Origin: Dysosmobacter sp.
GTDB taxonomy: Bacteria; Bacillota; Clostridia; Oscillospirales; Oscillospiraceae
Direction: 5' to 3'
NCBI GenBank assembly: GCA_026169195.1
Contig: JAPFEH010000051.1
Coordinates: forward strand, 1-64,000
DNA: 64,000 nt
Below are positions 14,958 to 21,853 of this stretch, piece after piece; position 1 is the stretch's first letter, and each line of letters opens with the position of its first letter. The notes beneath the pieces were generated by a model. It was not told where the DNA came from. It saw only the letters and a list, made by a program, of their open reading frames with translations, and did no database searches. The translations under genes were made by a program, and so were the position numbers.

Positions 14958-15146
14958 TCAAACATCAATAATAACAGTCTTACATTTTTTCAGATATTGC
15001 CGGGCCTCTTGCTCAGTCGAAAACGGTCTTGCTTCATGTCCCGCATAGTTTGCATGCCACCCGGCGGGGGTCTGTATGATAATCCCGACTTCGGGGTCTG
15101 GTATTGCTTGCCGCAGCTTCTCCAGCCGCTTTTGAATGTCCTTCAT
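14958..15146 (-). CDS. small hypothetical protein
   Basis: This 62-residue protein (MKDIQKRLEKLRQAIPDPEVGIIIQTPAGWHANY...) is not recognised. It overlaps the upstream gene by 4 bp (ATGA). Confidence 0.6.
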   Translation of the reverse strand: MKDIQKRLEKLRQAIPDPEVGIIIQTPAGWHANYAGHEARPFSTEQEARQYLKKCKTVIIDV

Positions 15147-15433
15147 GGTTCGTCACTCTCCGGCTCTGGCAATTCCAGCTTTCCCACCTCTATCGCCTCG
15201 TCGATCATCTGATAGAACGACAAGGAAAGGGCGTCCACCCCCTCCACGGGATGGGGATAGATCACGATCCGCCGCCTGTCCGGTGTATATGCGCCATATT
15301 TCAGCAGGTATTCAAGTGGATCAAGGCTTGTCAAAAACTCTTGTCCACCCTCTAGAATAAAAGTCGTTTTGTCCGCCGACAATGTTTTCAGGTATTCCCG
15401 CAAGGCTTCAATCCGCTCTTTAGTACTTGCCAT
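15143..15433 (-). CDS. hypothetical phage-type protein
   Basis: This 96-residue protein (MASTKERIEALREYLKTLSADKTTFILEGGQEFLTSLDPLEYLLKYG...) is not recognised. It overlaps the TerS-like gene by 14 bp and the next gene by 4 bp, so it belongs to the same transcript. Confidence 0.65.
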   Translation of the reverse strand: MASTKERIEALREYLKTLSADKTTFILEGGQEFLTSLDPLEYLLKYGAYTPDRRRIVIYPHPVEGVDALSLSFYQMIDEAIEVGKLELPEPESDEP

Positions 15434-15800
15434 TGGTTTCCTCCCTCCATCTCTCCAGCTCCCGCAACTGCTCCAGAATGTCCGTCTGCTCGGTCAGCTT
15501 CAACGCATATTCCAGTGTCGAGCGAGCGGCCTGTATGCGGGCTGTAGCCTGTTCATCCGTGTTTCCCATGATCTCCGTGAGTGTGGAGATTGCAAGGGTA
15601 AGAGCCTGCTGCGCCTGTCGGGTTGCGTCCTGAACGAGATTTCCAAACGCTTCACGGTAGCGCTCTAAAAACTCCGAATCTTTCAGGTATCCCCGCAGGG
15701 TGCTTTCTCCAATTCCTGCGGTCTTTGCTGCCTCTGCCCTTGTGCGGCTCACCAAGAGGGCTTGCAGGGCTTTTTCTTTGCGCGGTGTTATGGGTATCAC
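15420..15800 (-). CDS. small terminase subunit-like HTH protein
   Basis: This 126-residue protein has an N-terminal helix-turn-helix (KALQALLVSRTRAEAAKTAGIGESTLRGYLKD, about 8-42) and a long helical C-terminal region, the usual plan of phage TerS-like proteins of the phBC6A51 type. In satellites a resident TerS redirects the helper's packaging motor to satellite DNA; no large subunit is present here, consistent with that. It overlaps its neighbours on both sides. Confidence 0.65.
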   Translation of the reverse strand: MIPITPRKEKALQALLVSRTRAEAAKTAGIGESTLRGYLKDSEFLERYREAFGNLVQDATRQAQQALTLAISTLTEIMGNTDEQATARIQAARSTLEYALKLTEQTDILEQLRELERWREETNGKY

Positions 15801-16147
15801 CCCTTTCTTTTGTTGGTTTCTGCGGCTTTCTGACGGTCATAGAGGGCAATCCAATCATGGAGGCACATAGTCACCAGCCACGGCTCACGGCTGCGGCGGT
15901 GGAACAAGGCGGGCACTCCATCGTGGAATTTTTCAGCGTCCCTTACCGCCTGTTTCATGGCCTCCGGCACATTCAGCCGCTCTACCCGCTTGCACTCGAT
16001 ATGTACCCCGGGGAGACCGGTCAAGTCCGGTACTTCCCCGAAAGACAGGGAGCCGCCCCGCTCAATAGGGTAGCCATATTCGCGGAGCAGGGCAGCAAGT
16101 TCCCTCTCCCCGGCTGCGCCCCTGCGTTGGGATGATCTACCGGCCAT
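15797..16147 (-). CDS. PD-(D/E)XK nuclease, Holliday junction resolvase-like
   Basis: This 116-residue protein has the Hjc-type active-site pattern: Glu14 in GERELAALLREYGY, Asp41 in GEVPDLTGLPG, and Glu51-Cys-Lys53 (HIECKRVE). It likely resolves branched DNA produced by replication or recombination of the element. Its start is followed directly by the coupled TerS-like gene. Confidence 0.8.
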   Translation of the reverse strand: MAGRSSQRRGAAGERELAALLREYGYPIERGGSLSFGEVPDLTGLPGVHIECKRVERLNVPEAMKQAVRDAEKFHDGVPALFHRRSREPWLVTMCLHDWIALYDRQKAAETNKRKG

Positions 16148-16203
16148 CTAACAGTCTCCCTTTTGTCACAATCCAGTCTATAAGCTACTGCTCCTTTCAA
16201 ATC

Positions 16204-16414
16204 TGTACTTGACCACTTTATTTTTCACTCCACCAAAACCGTTATCTATACGCAAGGTGGTATAGTACAGCCTAACCGTTGCAGCACAATGGATTGCGTA
16301 TTATACCACCCCCCTCCAGTACAAAACCTGTACTCGCCATTTAGAGCCGTACAATACCGGGGGGGCAAGTACGGAAACCTTTGATATTACTAGGAAAAAT
16401 CCGTACTATACCAC
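16204..16414. repeat. origin-like repeat field next to the primase gene
   Basis: GTGGTATAGTAC (16257-16268) is the exact reverse complement of GTACTATACCAC (16403-16414). A third copy, GTATTATACCAC, lies at 16298-16309. Additional AGTAC/GTAC cores occur at about 16205, 16319, 16330, 16349 and 16369, around a C/G-homopolymer region. Repeat fields next to a Rep/Pri gene are typical replication origins of satellites. Confidence 0.6.
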
Positions 16415-18283
16415 TTTTGAAAGGTCTGACGAGAGAACATTGTCAAAGGGTGTTTCAGTATCGTCCGGGAGTTCTTCAAAACCGCTACCCTCCGGCTCCG
16501 TCAGGGCTTGAATATACCAAACCCGATCTGAGTTGCCCCCAGTGTGGAAATACCTCACATCCCCGCCTTTCTTTAGATCCTGCTTTGCTCTTTTTACGGC
16601 GGTAAAGGTGTATCCGGCGGTTTTGGCCTTTTCATCTAAATCGGCAGTAGGCATCGCACCCCCGGCTTCATGCAGAGTTTTCATAATGAACGCCTTGCAA
16701 TCCTCCCGCACGGGTGAAGATTTTGCCTGTTCCGCCCCCATGATATACTCACGATCCCGCCGCCAGCTTGTCCCCTCTTTCTGTATCTGTTCATCACTGT
16801 CAATAGAGAAAAGAATGGTCTCCTGCAGCTGGGCATAATTGTTTTTCTCATTGGATAGATAACGTATGCCCTGCTCCTCAGTAAATCCGGCCATGAGCAC
16901 AGAGCGGGCAATATCCCAAATGTCGGCGCTGTCTGCAATGCGGTCTCGACCGCTGGCCCCCTTGCGCTTGTTGGTATGGCAGACGATCAACGCCGTGGTG
17001 TTAGTGTCCTCTCCAATTGTAATGAGCTGGGCCGTACAATCCCGCATTTCGTTCCGGCTCCCCATGTTTACTTTAGGCGGGGTAAAGCCCTGTATGGGGT
17101 CAAAGACACACAAGGCGGGCCGAAAGTGCCGCAGTACCTTTTCCAATTCCTCAGAGCCGAATTTCAACTTGTGGAGCATCCCGGAACGATCTCCGACAAA
17201 ATCCGGGGTAATGATATTTTTCATGTTGGCCCCGGCAAGGCGCAGTTTTTTCCGCAGTTTCTTTCTTACACTGTCCTCTGTGGTCAAAAACATAATTTTC
17301 ATCGGTTCACGGGCATATTCCGGTGGGTCGAGTATACAGGTTGTGCCGTTGCTCAAGGCCGCAATGATATGGCACCACAATGTGGTTTTTCCTATACCTC
17401 CATCCGCCGCAATAACCGATATTTGCCCCGCTGGTATCCATCCGGGGACAAGCCATTTTGCCTCTTCCTCTGGAAAATCCTCCAACGATTTGAACAGGGA
17501 AAATAGAGGGTCTTGAGTTGGCTCCCACTCCGGCGTTTTGGTTATAAGTTGGGCTATCAACTCGCAAGACTTTTCGTCTCCAAACTTGGCAATCAAGTCA
17601 GAAACATCCCCATGTTCCGGGATCTCCGTCCACACGCTGGAGAGGTCGAGCACACGGACGCTCGCCGCGACACCGTGAAGTGCGGCGGCGGTTTCCTGTG
17701 CATAGTCTTTCCCCACCCGATCGTTATCTTGGAAGATGCACACATGGATGCCCCGCAGTTGCTCCGTGTATTCAGGCTTCCATTTCCCCGGCCCCGCTCC
17801 ATCCGCACCGCTCACAGCATCCCAGCCCAGGCGATGGAGGTTGTCCGCATCCTTTTCACCCTCTGCAACGGCAACACATCCAGTCAGTTCCCCGGCTATG
17901 TAAAGGCTTGGCCTGACGCCCTTTCGGTTCCAGACCCAACCGCCTTTACCGTCTGGCTGCCGCCATCTAAAATGCTTATCAGAATAACGGAGTTTTTGAA
18001 CACCTCCGGGATAATTGTATATTGCTACGATTTGCGGGCGTTCCTGTGGCTCCTCACGCTGCTCATAAAACAAATCTGCAGGCTTCAACCCAACACAGGC
18101 AATGATGTCCCGCGTATCACACCCGGCTTGACATTTTAATACAACACCTTTCTGCCCGCGACCAATGGAAAGGCTCTGCTTGCGGTCATCGTGACAGGGG
18201 CAGTGGGCCATATATTGGTTCTCATTGCACCGTTTCACGCCATCAAAATGCCGTAGTACCTCGTGAATGTCCGTTGCCGTCAC
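16406..18283 (-). CDS. primase-helicase (CHC2-type zinc finger, TOPRIM, RepA-like ATPase)
   Basis: This 625-residue replication protein starts with a zinc-finger-like region (HCPCHDD near 27-33 with C51 and C55). A TOPRIM domain follows (AEGEKDADNL at 140-149, FQDNDRVGKDY at 184-194). A RecA-fold ATPase then has Walker A AADGGIGKTT (292-301) and Walker B ALCVFDPIQGF (390-400). The C-terminal 100 residues look like a winged-helix region (TADLDEKAKTAGYTFTAVKRAKQDL). This domain order is typical of phage and satellite replicases. It overlaps the preceding gene by 4 bp and ends in the origin-like repeats. Confidence 0.9.
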   Translation of the reverse strand: MTATDIHEVLRHFDGVKRCNENQYMAHCPCHDDRKQSLSIGRGQKGVVLKCQAGCDTRDIIACVGLKPADLFYEQREEPQERPQIVAIYNYPGGVQKLRYSDKHFRWRQPDGKGGWVWNRKGVRPSLYIAGELTGCVAVAEGEKDADNLHRLGWDAVSGADGAGPGKWKPEYTEQLRGIHVCIFQDNDRVGKDYAQETAAALHGVAASVRVLDLSSVWTEIPEHGDVSDLIAKFGDEKSCELIAQLITKTPEWEPTQDPLFSLFKSLEDFPEEEAKWLVPGWIPAGQISVIAADGGIGKTTLWCHIIAALSNGTTCILDPPEYAREPMKIMFLTTEDSVRKKLRKKLRLAGANMKNIITPDFVGDRSGMLHKLKFGSEELEKVLRHFRPALCVFDPIQGFTPPKVNMGSRNEMRDCTAQLITIGEDTNTTALIVCHTNKRKGASGRDRIADSADIWDIARSVLMAGFTEEQGIRYLSNEKNNYAQLQETILFSIDSDEQIQKEGTSWRRDREYIMGAEQAKSSPVREDCKAFIMKTLHEAGGAMPTADLDEKAKTAGYTFTAVKRAKQDLKKGGDVRYFHTGGNSDRVWYIQALTEPEGSGFEELPDDTETPFDNVLSSDLSKVV

Positions 18284-18657
18284 CTCCCAGCCTTCTCTAT
18301 GGCCTCCGCCGCCCGCTCAATCTCTTTCGCTCTGTGCTTCATACTGTGGATGAACCGCACCTTTTCAGCATCATCACCGGGCAAATAATACCCGGTCGAG
18401 CAGTCGGACAGAATAGGAACGCCGGCAAGCCGCTCCGTTGCGATCATGGCGCGTACTGTACGCCCATCGAGGTTGGTCATTGCGGTAATGTGCCGGAGGG
18501 GCACAGCGTTTGCCCGGCCATGTGAAAGAAGTCTTGAAATGGGTCCGTTCCACGTGGTAGAATCACTTTGGGAATTGCCGCTTGTCCAGTGACTTTCCCG
18601 CTCCGCCCGTTCTGCTGTGCCACCAGCAGGGCGGGCTTTCTCTTTTCTGTCACGCAC
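18280..18657 (-). CDS. HTH-type satellite protein upstream of the primase
   Basis: This 125-residue protein has a winged-helix-like region (ISRLLSHGRANAVPLRHITAMTNLDGRTVRAMIATERLAGVPILSD) and then YYLPGDDAEKVRFIHSMKHRAKEIERAAEAIEKA. Proteins of this plan often precede replicases in clostridial islands and may load or regulate replication. It overlaps genes on both sides. Confidence 0.65.
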   Translation of the reverse strand: MRDRKEKARPAGGTAERAERESHWTSGNSQSDSTTWNGPISRLLSHGRANAVPLRHITAMTNLDGRTVRAMIATERLAGVPILSDCSTGYYLPGDDAEKVRFIHSMKHRAKEIERAAEAIEKAGR

Positions 18658-18844
18658 TCTCTGTCACCCCCGCCTGCTGGTTAATCCACTGTTTGAACGC
18701 TTCCGCCGGAATGCGGGTGCATCCGCCGATCCGGGCCACAGGGAAACCCTCCAAATGCATCCATCTGTAAATGGTTGGGCGACTCACAGAAGCAACTTCC
18801 GCCGCCTCCGTCGGGGTATAGGCTAAACGATCCAGAGTTTTCAT
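18650..18844 (-). CDS. AlpA/excisionase-family DNA-binding protein
   Basis: This 64-residue MerR-like winged-helix protein (YTPTEAAEVASVSRPTIYRWMHLEGFPVARIGGCTRIPAEAFKQWINQQ) is of the AlpA/Xis kind. It is the first gene of the leftward replication operon, divergent from the repressor, where satellites usually encode an excision factor or activator. GAAAGGAGG precedes the ATG. Confidence 0.85.
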   Translation of the reverse strand: MKTLDRLAYTPTEAAEVASVSRPTIYRWMHLEGFPVARIGGCTRIPAEAFKQWINQQAGVTESA

Positions 18845-18877
18845 GTTATCCTCCTTTCACTCCTTTCAAAATTGCTC

Positions 18878-18963
18878 TTGACTTCTCCAGCCTCTATGCT
18901 AAGATAAATAGAGATAGGATGATTTTCTGGCTAACTATATTTTACTTCCAGAAAATCATTATA
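18878..18963. promoter_or_regulatory. divergent control region with repressor operator
   Basis: The rightward promoter is TTGACT (18878-18883), 16-nt spacer, TAAGAT (18900-18905). The leftward promoter has an extended -10, TGCTATAAT, at 18958-18966. Between them ATGATTTTCTGG (18919-18930) and CCAGAAAATCAT (18948-18959) form a perfect 12-bp inverted repeat with a 17-bp gap, overlapping both transcription starts. Confidence 0.65.
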
Positions 18964-19026
18964 GCAAGATTTTCATTTCAAAAAATCACAATAACCATTT
19001 TTTCAGTCAATCAGTGGAGGATGTGT

Positions 19027-19746
19027 ATGGAGCGGTTAATATTTCCGGTTACTAAAAAAGAGGCCGAAAAGAGCGGGAGGAAATATTCGTCAGAGGAAAA
19101 TAAAAATGCTCTTTTCCCCTCGCAGTTAAGAGAACTGCGAAAGAAAAAGGGCATATCGCAGGAAAAGCTTGCGCGTGATCTGGGAGTCTCTAAATCCACA
19201 ATAGGTCTTTATGAAACCGGAGATACGTTGCCTGACGCTAAAACACTACATGACATAGCGATTTATTTTGATATTTCGATAGATTGGTTGCTTGGCTTGT
19301 CTACTGTTCCAACCTCAAATAAAAATGTTAGAGATGTTTGCGAGTATATTGGCCTTTCAGCCGAAGCTGTATCTGCACTAAGGTTTGATATGCGAGAAAA
19401 AGGAGAACATCGGCCAATTTCCAAAATAATTGATTATTTAATTCGAGAGTTCTATATATCTTTTTTATCCACTCACATTTGGAATAAATTAAAGGATTCT
19501 ACCATAGAATCAATAGTTTTAGACGGAAAAATGCAAGATGTCCTTATAGACCGAAAAAAATATAATAAGTGGCGCTTTCTATCTATCTGCGAAGATCTAT
19601 ACGATAAAGTGGAAAAAGAAATATCTTCCGAATTGAAGGAAGCGGCAAAAAGGGAAATGTACGTTGATCTAGAGAAGATTCAACGCGATACAGAAGATCG
19701 ATTGAAACGGATTTGCGCAGTGCGAACCCAAAAAGATAAAAAATGA
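19027..19746 (+). CDS. CI-like XRE-family repressor of the satellite
   Basis: This 239-residue protein has an XRE helix-turn-helix at about residues 33-88 (LRELRKKKGISQEKLARDLGVSKSTIGLYETG...). A helical C-terminal domain of about 150 residues lacks a visible LexA/CI protease motif, so release by a helper-phage protein, as for Stl repressors, is plausible. The ATG at 19027 lies 6 nt after GGAGG. It is transcribed toward int, divergent from the AlpA-like operon. Confidence 0.85.
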   Translation: MERLIFPVTKKEAEKSGRKYSSEENKNALFPSQLRELRKKKGISQEKLARDLGVSKSTIGLYETGDTLPDAKTLHDIAIYFDISIDWLLGLSTVPTSNKNVRDVCEYIGLSAEAVSALRFDMREKGEHRPISKIIDYLIREFYISFLSTHIWNKLKDSTIESIVLDGKMQDVLIDRKKYNKWRFLSICEDLYDKVEKEISSELKEAAKREMYVDLEKIQRDTEDRLKRICAVRTQKDKK

Positions 19747-19849
19747 AAATCCGCCCCCGGTGCGGTCACACCGGGGACGGCTATAAGGGCAGTAAACTTT
19801 CCTACAGCCTACTGCCCTTCCATCATATACGAAAATGGGAGGAATTGCA

Positions 19850-21100
19850 ATGCCAAGAAAAAGTAATACCAGAGCCGCACAGGGATCAGGGAGCATCCGG
19901 CAGAGATCAGATGGAACATGGGAGGCTCGCTTTGTTGTGGGACACGATTCAGGGACAGGCAAACCAATTCGCAAATCTATATACGCCAAAACGCAGAAGG
20001 AAGTCCGGCAGAAATTAGCTCAGGCAGTTGCCGCCGTTGACAACAAAGCATACAGAGAACCTTGCAAAATGACTTTGGGGGAATGGCTGGATATATGGGC
20101 AGATACATACTTGAACGGCGTAAAGCCCCGGACATCGAAGATATACAGGGATGACATCCGACTGCATATCAAGCCTTATCTAGCCGCGATCCGTCTGGAC
20201 GAGCTGAACACTCACACGGTTCAGGAATTCTTAAACACGCTGGCAACCAAAGGGAAGAAAACTCCAATGCGGGATGATTGCAGAAAAATTATAAAGAAGG
20301 ATGGTAAAACTGTATACAACTTTGCCCCCCTCTCCCCAAAGACCGTTAAAAACGTTCATGGCGTCTTGCACAGTGCACTTAGGCAGGCAGTTATCAATAA
20401 ATACATTCCTATGAATCCTGCAGACGGGGACTTCTGCACACTCCCAAAAATCGAAAAACAGGAGATCAACCCCCTTGACGAGCCTCAGATTGCTGCCTTT
20501 TTAAAGGCTATTCAAGGAAACGAGTACGAAGACATTTTCATTGTGACGCTGTTTACAGGGATGCGGGAAGGTGAGGTGCTGGGCCTCACTTGGGACTGTG
20601 TAGACTTCGACCACGGCATTCTACGGATTAACAAGCAGATGCAGCTCCATCAGGAAAAGGGCATGAACGCCTACCAGCTTGTTCCCGTCAAGAACAGCAA
20701 GAATCGGACCGTGACCGCCGCACCATTCGTGATGACACAACTGCGGCGCCACAAAATATCTCAGGCAGAACAGAGGCTTCGTGCAGGGGCATTATGGCAG
20801 GCAAGCAACCTTGTCTTTACCAATGCCGTTGGCGGACATATAACAAAGCCAACACTGTACCGATCCTACAAAAAAGTTGTTGCCTCTATCGGCAGACCAG
20901 ATGCCCGTTTCCACGATCTCAGGCACAGTTATGCCGTTGCTGCAATCCGCTCCGGTGATGATATCAAAACCGTACAAGGCAATCTGGGCCATGCCACCGC
21001 CGCCTTTACTCTGGACGTTTATGGACACGTCACCGATCAGATGAAGCAGGACAGCGCCAGCCGCATGGAGGCCTTTATCAAGAGTGTTTCCGGTTCCTGA
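19850..21100 (+). CDS. int: tyrosine-type site-specific integrase
   Basis: This 416-residue integrase has an N-terminal AP2-like arm-binding domain (GSGSIRQRSDGTWEARFVVG...). A SAM-like core-binding domain (about 65-180) precedes the catalytic domain with TGMREGEVLGLTW (Arg), HDLRHSYA (His-Leu-Arg), LGHATAAFT (His) and DVYGHV (catalytic Tyr). The ATG at 19850 follows GGGAGG by 7 nt. It lies 100 bp from the att copy in tRNA-Cys, as expected for tRNA-targeting integrases. Confidence 0.96.
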   Translation: MPRKSNTRAAQGSGSIRQRSDGTWEARFVVGHDSGTGKPIRKSIYAKTQKEVRQKLAQAVAAVDNKAYREPCKMTLGEWLDIWADTYLNGVKPRTSKIYRDDIRLHIKPYLAAIRLDELNTHTVQEFLNTLATKGKKTPMRDDCRKIIKKDGKTVYNFAPLSPKTVKNVHGVLHSALRQAVINKYIPMNPADGDFCTLPKIEKQEINPLDEPQIAAFLKAIQGNEYEDIFIVTLFTGMREGEVLGLTWDCVDFDHGILRINKQMQLHQEKGMNAYQLVPVKNSKNRTVTAAPFVMTQLRRHKISQAEQRLRAGALWQASNLVFTNAVGGHITKPTLYRSYKKVVASIGRPDARFHDLRHSYAVAAIRSGDDIKTVQGNLGHATAAFTLDVYGHVTDQMKQDSASRMEAFIKSVSGS

Positions 21101-21116
21101 AATAAGGTATAAATTC

Positions 21117-21130
21117 CTGTAAGGGGTAAA
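21117..21130. repeat. arm-type direct repeat near attR
   Basis: CTGTAAGGGGTAAA is identical to 10118-10131. A degenerate AAGGGGTAA follows at 21133-21141. Confidence 0.6.
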
Positions 21131-21164
21131 TGAAGGGGTAACCGACTTAAAACAGGCATAAGAA

Positions 21165-21195
21165 AAACCCTGTAACCATTGCAGTTACAGGGTTT
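21165..21195. terminator. element-borne terminator after int and tRNA-Cys
   Basis: A 12-bp stem AAACCCTGTAAC/GTTACAGGGTTT with a 7-nt loop. On the minus strand it is followed by TTTTTC, placing a working terminator 6 nt beyond the tRNA-Cys 3' end. Confidence 0.8.
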
Positions 21196-21200
21196 CGCTA

Positions 21201-21223
21201 TGGAGGTGACACCCGGATTTGAA
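21201..21223. repeat. attR, within the tRNA-Cys 3' end
   Basis: This 23-bp sequence is identical to 9993-10015. The element restores a complete tRNA gene at this junction. Confidence 0.92.
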
Positions 21224-21275
21224 CCGGGGAATGAGAGTTTTGCAGACTCTTGCCTTACCACTTGGCTATGTCACC
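21201..21275 (-). tRNA. tRNA-Cys(GCA)
   Basis: The cloverleaf folds with acceptor GGTGACA/TGTCACC, anticodon loop CTGCAAA (GCA) and an encoded CCA. Its 3' end is the integration site of the satellite. Confidence 0.97.
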
Positions 21276-21290
21276 AGATCTGATATCCTT

Positions 21291-21319
21291 ATTATATGCG
21301 AACCTTCCGGAAAAGTCCA
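21291..21319 (-). promoter_or_regulatory. promoter of tRNA-Cys
   Basis: Minus-strand TGGACT (21314-21319), 17-nt spacer, TATAAT (21291-21296), 15 nt before the tRNA. Confidence 0.6.
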
Positions 21320-21336
21320 CACTGTTTTTTTAATAC

Positions 21337-21368
21337 TCCGATGCCCACACAAGGGTGTGGGCATCGGA
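21337..21368. repeat. hairpin between tRNA-Gly and tRNA-Cys
   Basis: A 14-bp perfect stem (TCCGATGCCCACAC with GTGTGGGCATCGGA) begins 2 nt after the tRNA-Gly CCA. It lacks a T tract, so it may guide 3' processing or be a weak terminator. Confidence 0.6.
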
Positions 21369-21369
21369 C

Positions 21370-21445
21370 TGGAGCGGGCTACGAGGCTCGAACTCGCTAC
21401 CTCCACCTTGGCAAGGTGGCGCTCTACCAGATGAGCTAAGCCCGC
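21370..21445 (-). tRNA. tRNA-Gly(GCC)
   Basis: Acceptor GCGGGCT/AGCCCGC, anticodon loop TTGCCAA (GCC), encoded CCA. Confidence 0.97.
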
Positions 21446-21448
21446 AAG

Positions 21449-21524
21449 TGGTGCCCAGAGCTGGAATCGATCCAGCGACACGTGGATTTTCAGTCCACTG
21501 CTCTACCAACTGAGCTATCTGGGC
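21449..21524 (-). tRNA. tRNA-Phe(GAA)
   Basis: Acceptor GCCCAGA/TCTGGGC, anticodon loop CTGAAAA (GAA), encoded CCA. Only 3 nt separate it from tRNA-Gly. Confidence 0.97.
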
Positions 21525-21578
21525 AAATCTTTCACCGCGCCAGCGGCGCGGTATGGGGAATTGCAACCCCAAAAGGGA

Positions 21579-21605
21579 CCCACGAGATGCAAACCATCTC
21601 GTGGG
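21579..21605 (-). terminator. hairpin after tRNA-Asp
   Basis: An 11-bp stem CCCACGAGATG/CATCTCGTGGG with TCCCTTTT following on the minus strand, 3 nt after the tRNA-Asp CCA. It may partly terminate or help 3' processing. Confidence 0.55.
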
Positions 21606-21608
21606 AGA

Positions 21609-21685
21609 TGGCGACCCGGAACGGGCTCGAACCGTCGACCTCTAGCGTGACAGGCTAGCGTTCTAACCAACTGAACTACCGGGCC
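21609..21685 (-). tRNA. tRNA-Asp(GTC)
   Basis: Acceptor GGCCCGG/CCGGGTC (one G-T pair), anticodon loop CTGTCAC (GTC), encoded CCA. Confidence 0.97.
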
Positions 21686-21697
21686 ATATAATAACGA

Positions 21698-21774
21698 TGG
21701 TGGGAACAACTGGACTCGAACCAGTGACCCCCTGCTTGTAAGGCAGGTGCTCTAACCAGCTGAGCTATGCTCCC
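21698..21774 (-). tRNA. tRNA-Val(TAC)
   Basis: Acceptor GGGAGCA/TGTTCCC, anticodon loop CTTACAA (TAC), encoded CCA. It is first in the cluster. Confidence 0.97.
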
Positions 21775-21805
21775 CTGCTGCCGCACTTGTCAGACGGCAA
21801 AAGTT

Positions 21806-21834
21806 ATTATACGAAAAACCCTTCCGAATGTCAA
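21806..21834 (-). promoter_or_regulatory. promoter of the tRNA cluster
   Basis: Perfect consensus TTGACA (21829-21834), 17-nt spacer, TATAAT (21806-21811), about 31 nt before tRNA-Val. Confidence 0.85.
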
Positions 21835-21853
21835 CCCTTTTTTTGAAAAAATC

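Larger units (their letters stand above)
9993..21223. mobile_element. PICI-like integrative element (phage satellite candidate) in tRNA-Cys
   Basis: This 11.2-kb element is bounded by the 23-bp att repeat. Layout from the tRNA end: tyrosine integrase and CI-like repressor (plus strand), divergent AlpA-like regulator, HTH protein, primase-helicase, origin-like repeats, resolvase-type nuclease, TerS-like protein, small phage-type genes, RelE toxin-antitoxin operon, a second small-gene operon, and a GNAT/unknown/SecB-like cargo. No capsid, portal, large terminase, tail, lysis, relaxase or conjugation genes are present. This architecture fits a Gram-positive phage-inducible chromosomal island, though dependence on a helper phage is inferred only. 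Confidence 0.8.

Noticed and set aside
18775-19026. Longer N-terminus for the CI-like repressor
   Set aside because: The extension would span the operator and both promoters and even the start of the AlpA-like gene. GGAGG at 19016-19020 fits the ATG at 19027.
9993-21223. Integrative conjugative element or complete prophage
   Set aside because: No relaxase, coupling protein or type IV secretion genes, and no capsid, portal, large terminase, tail or lysis genes are present.
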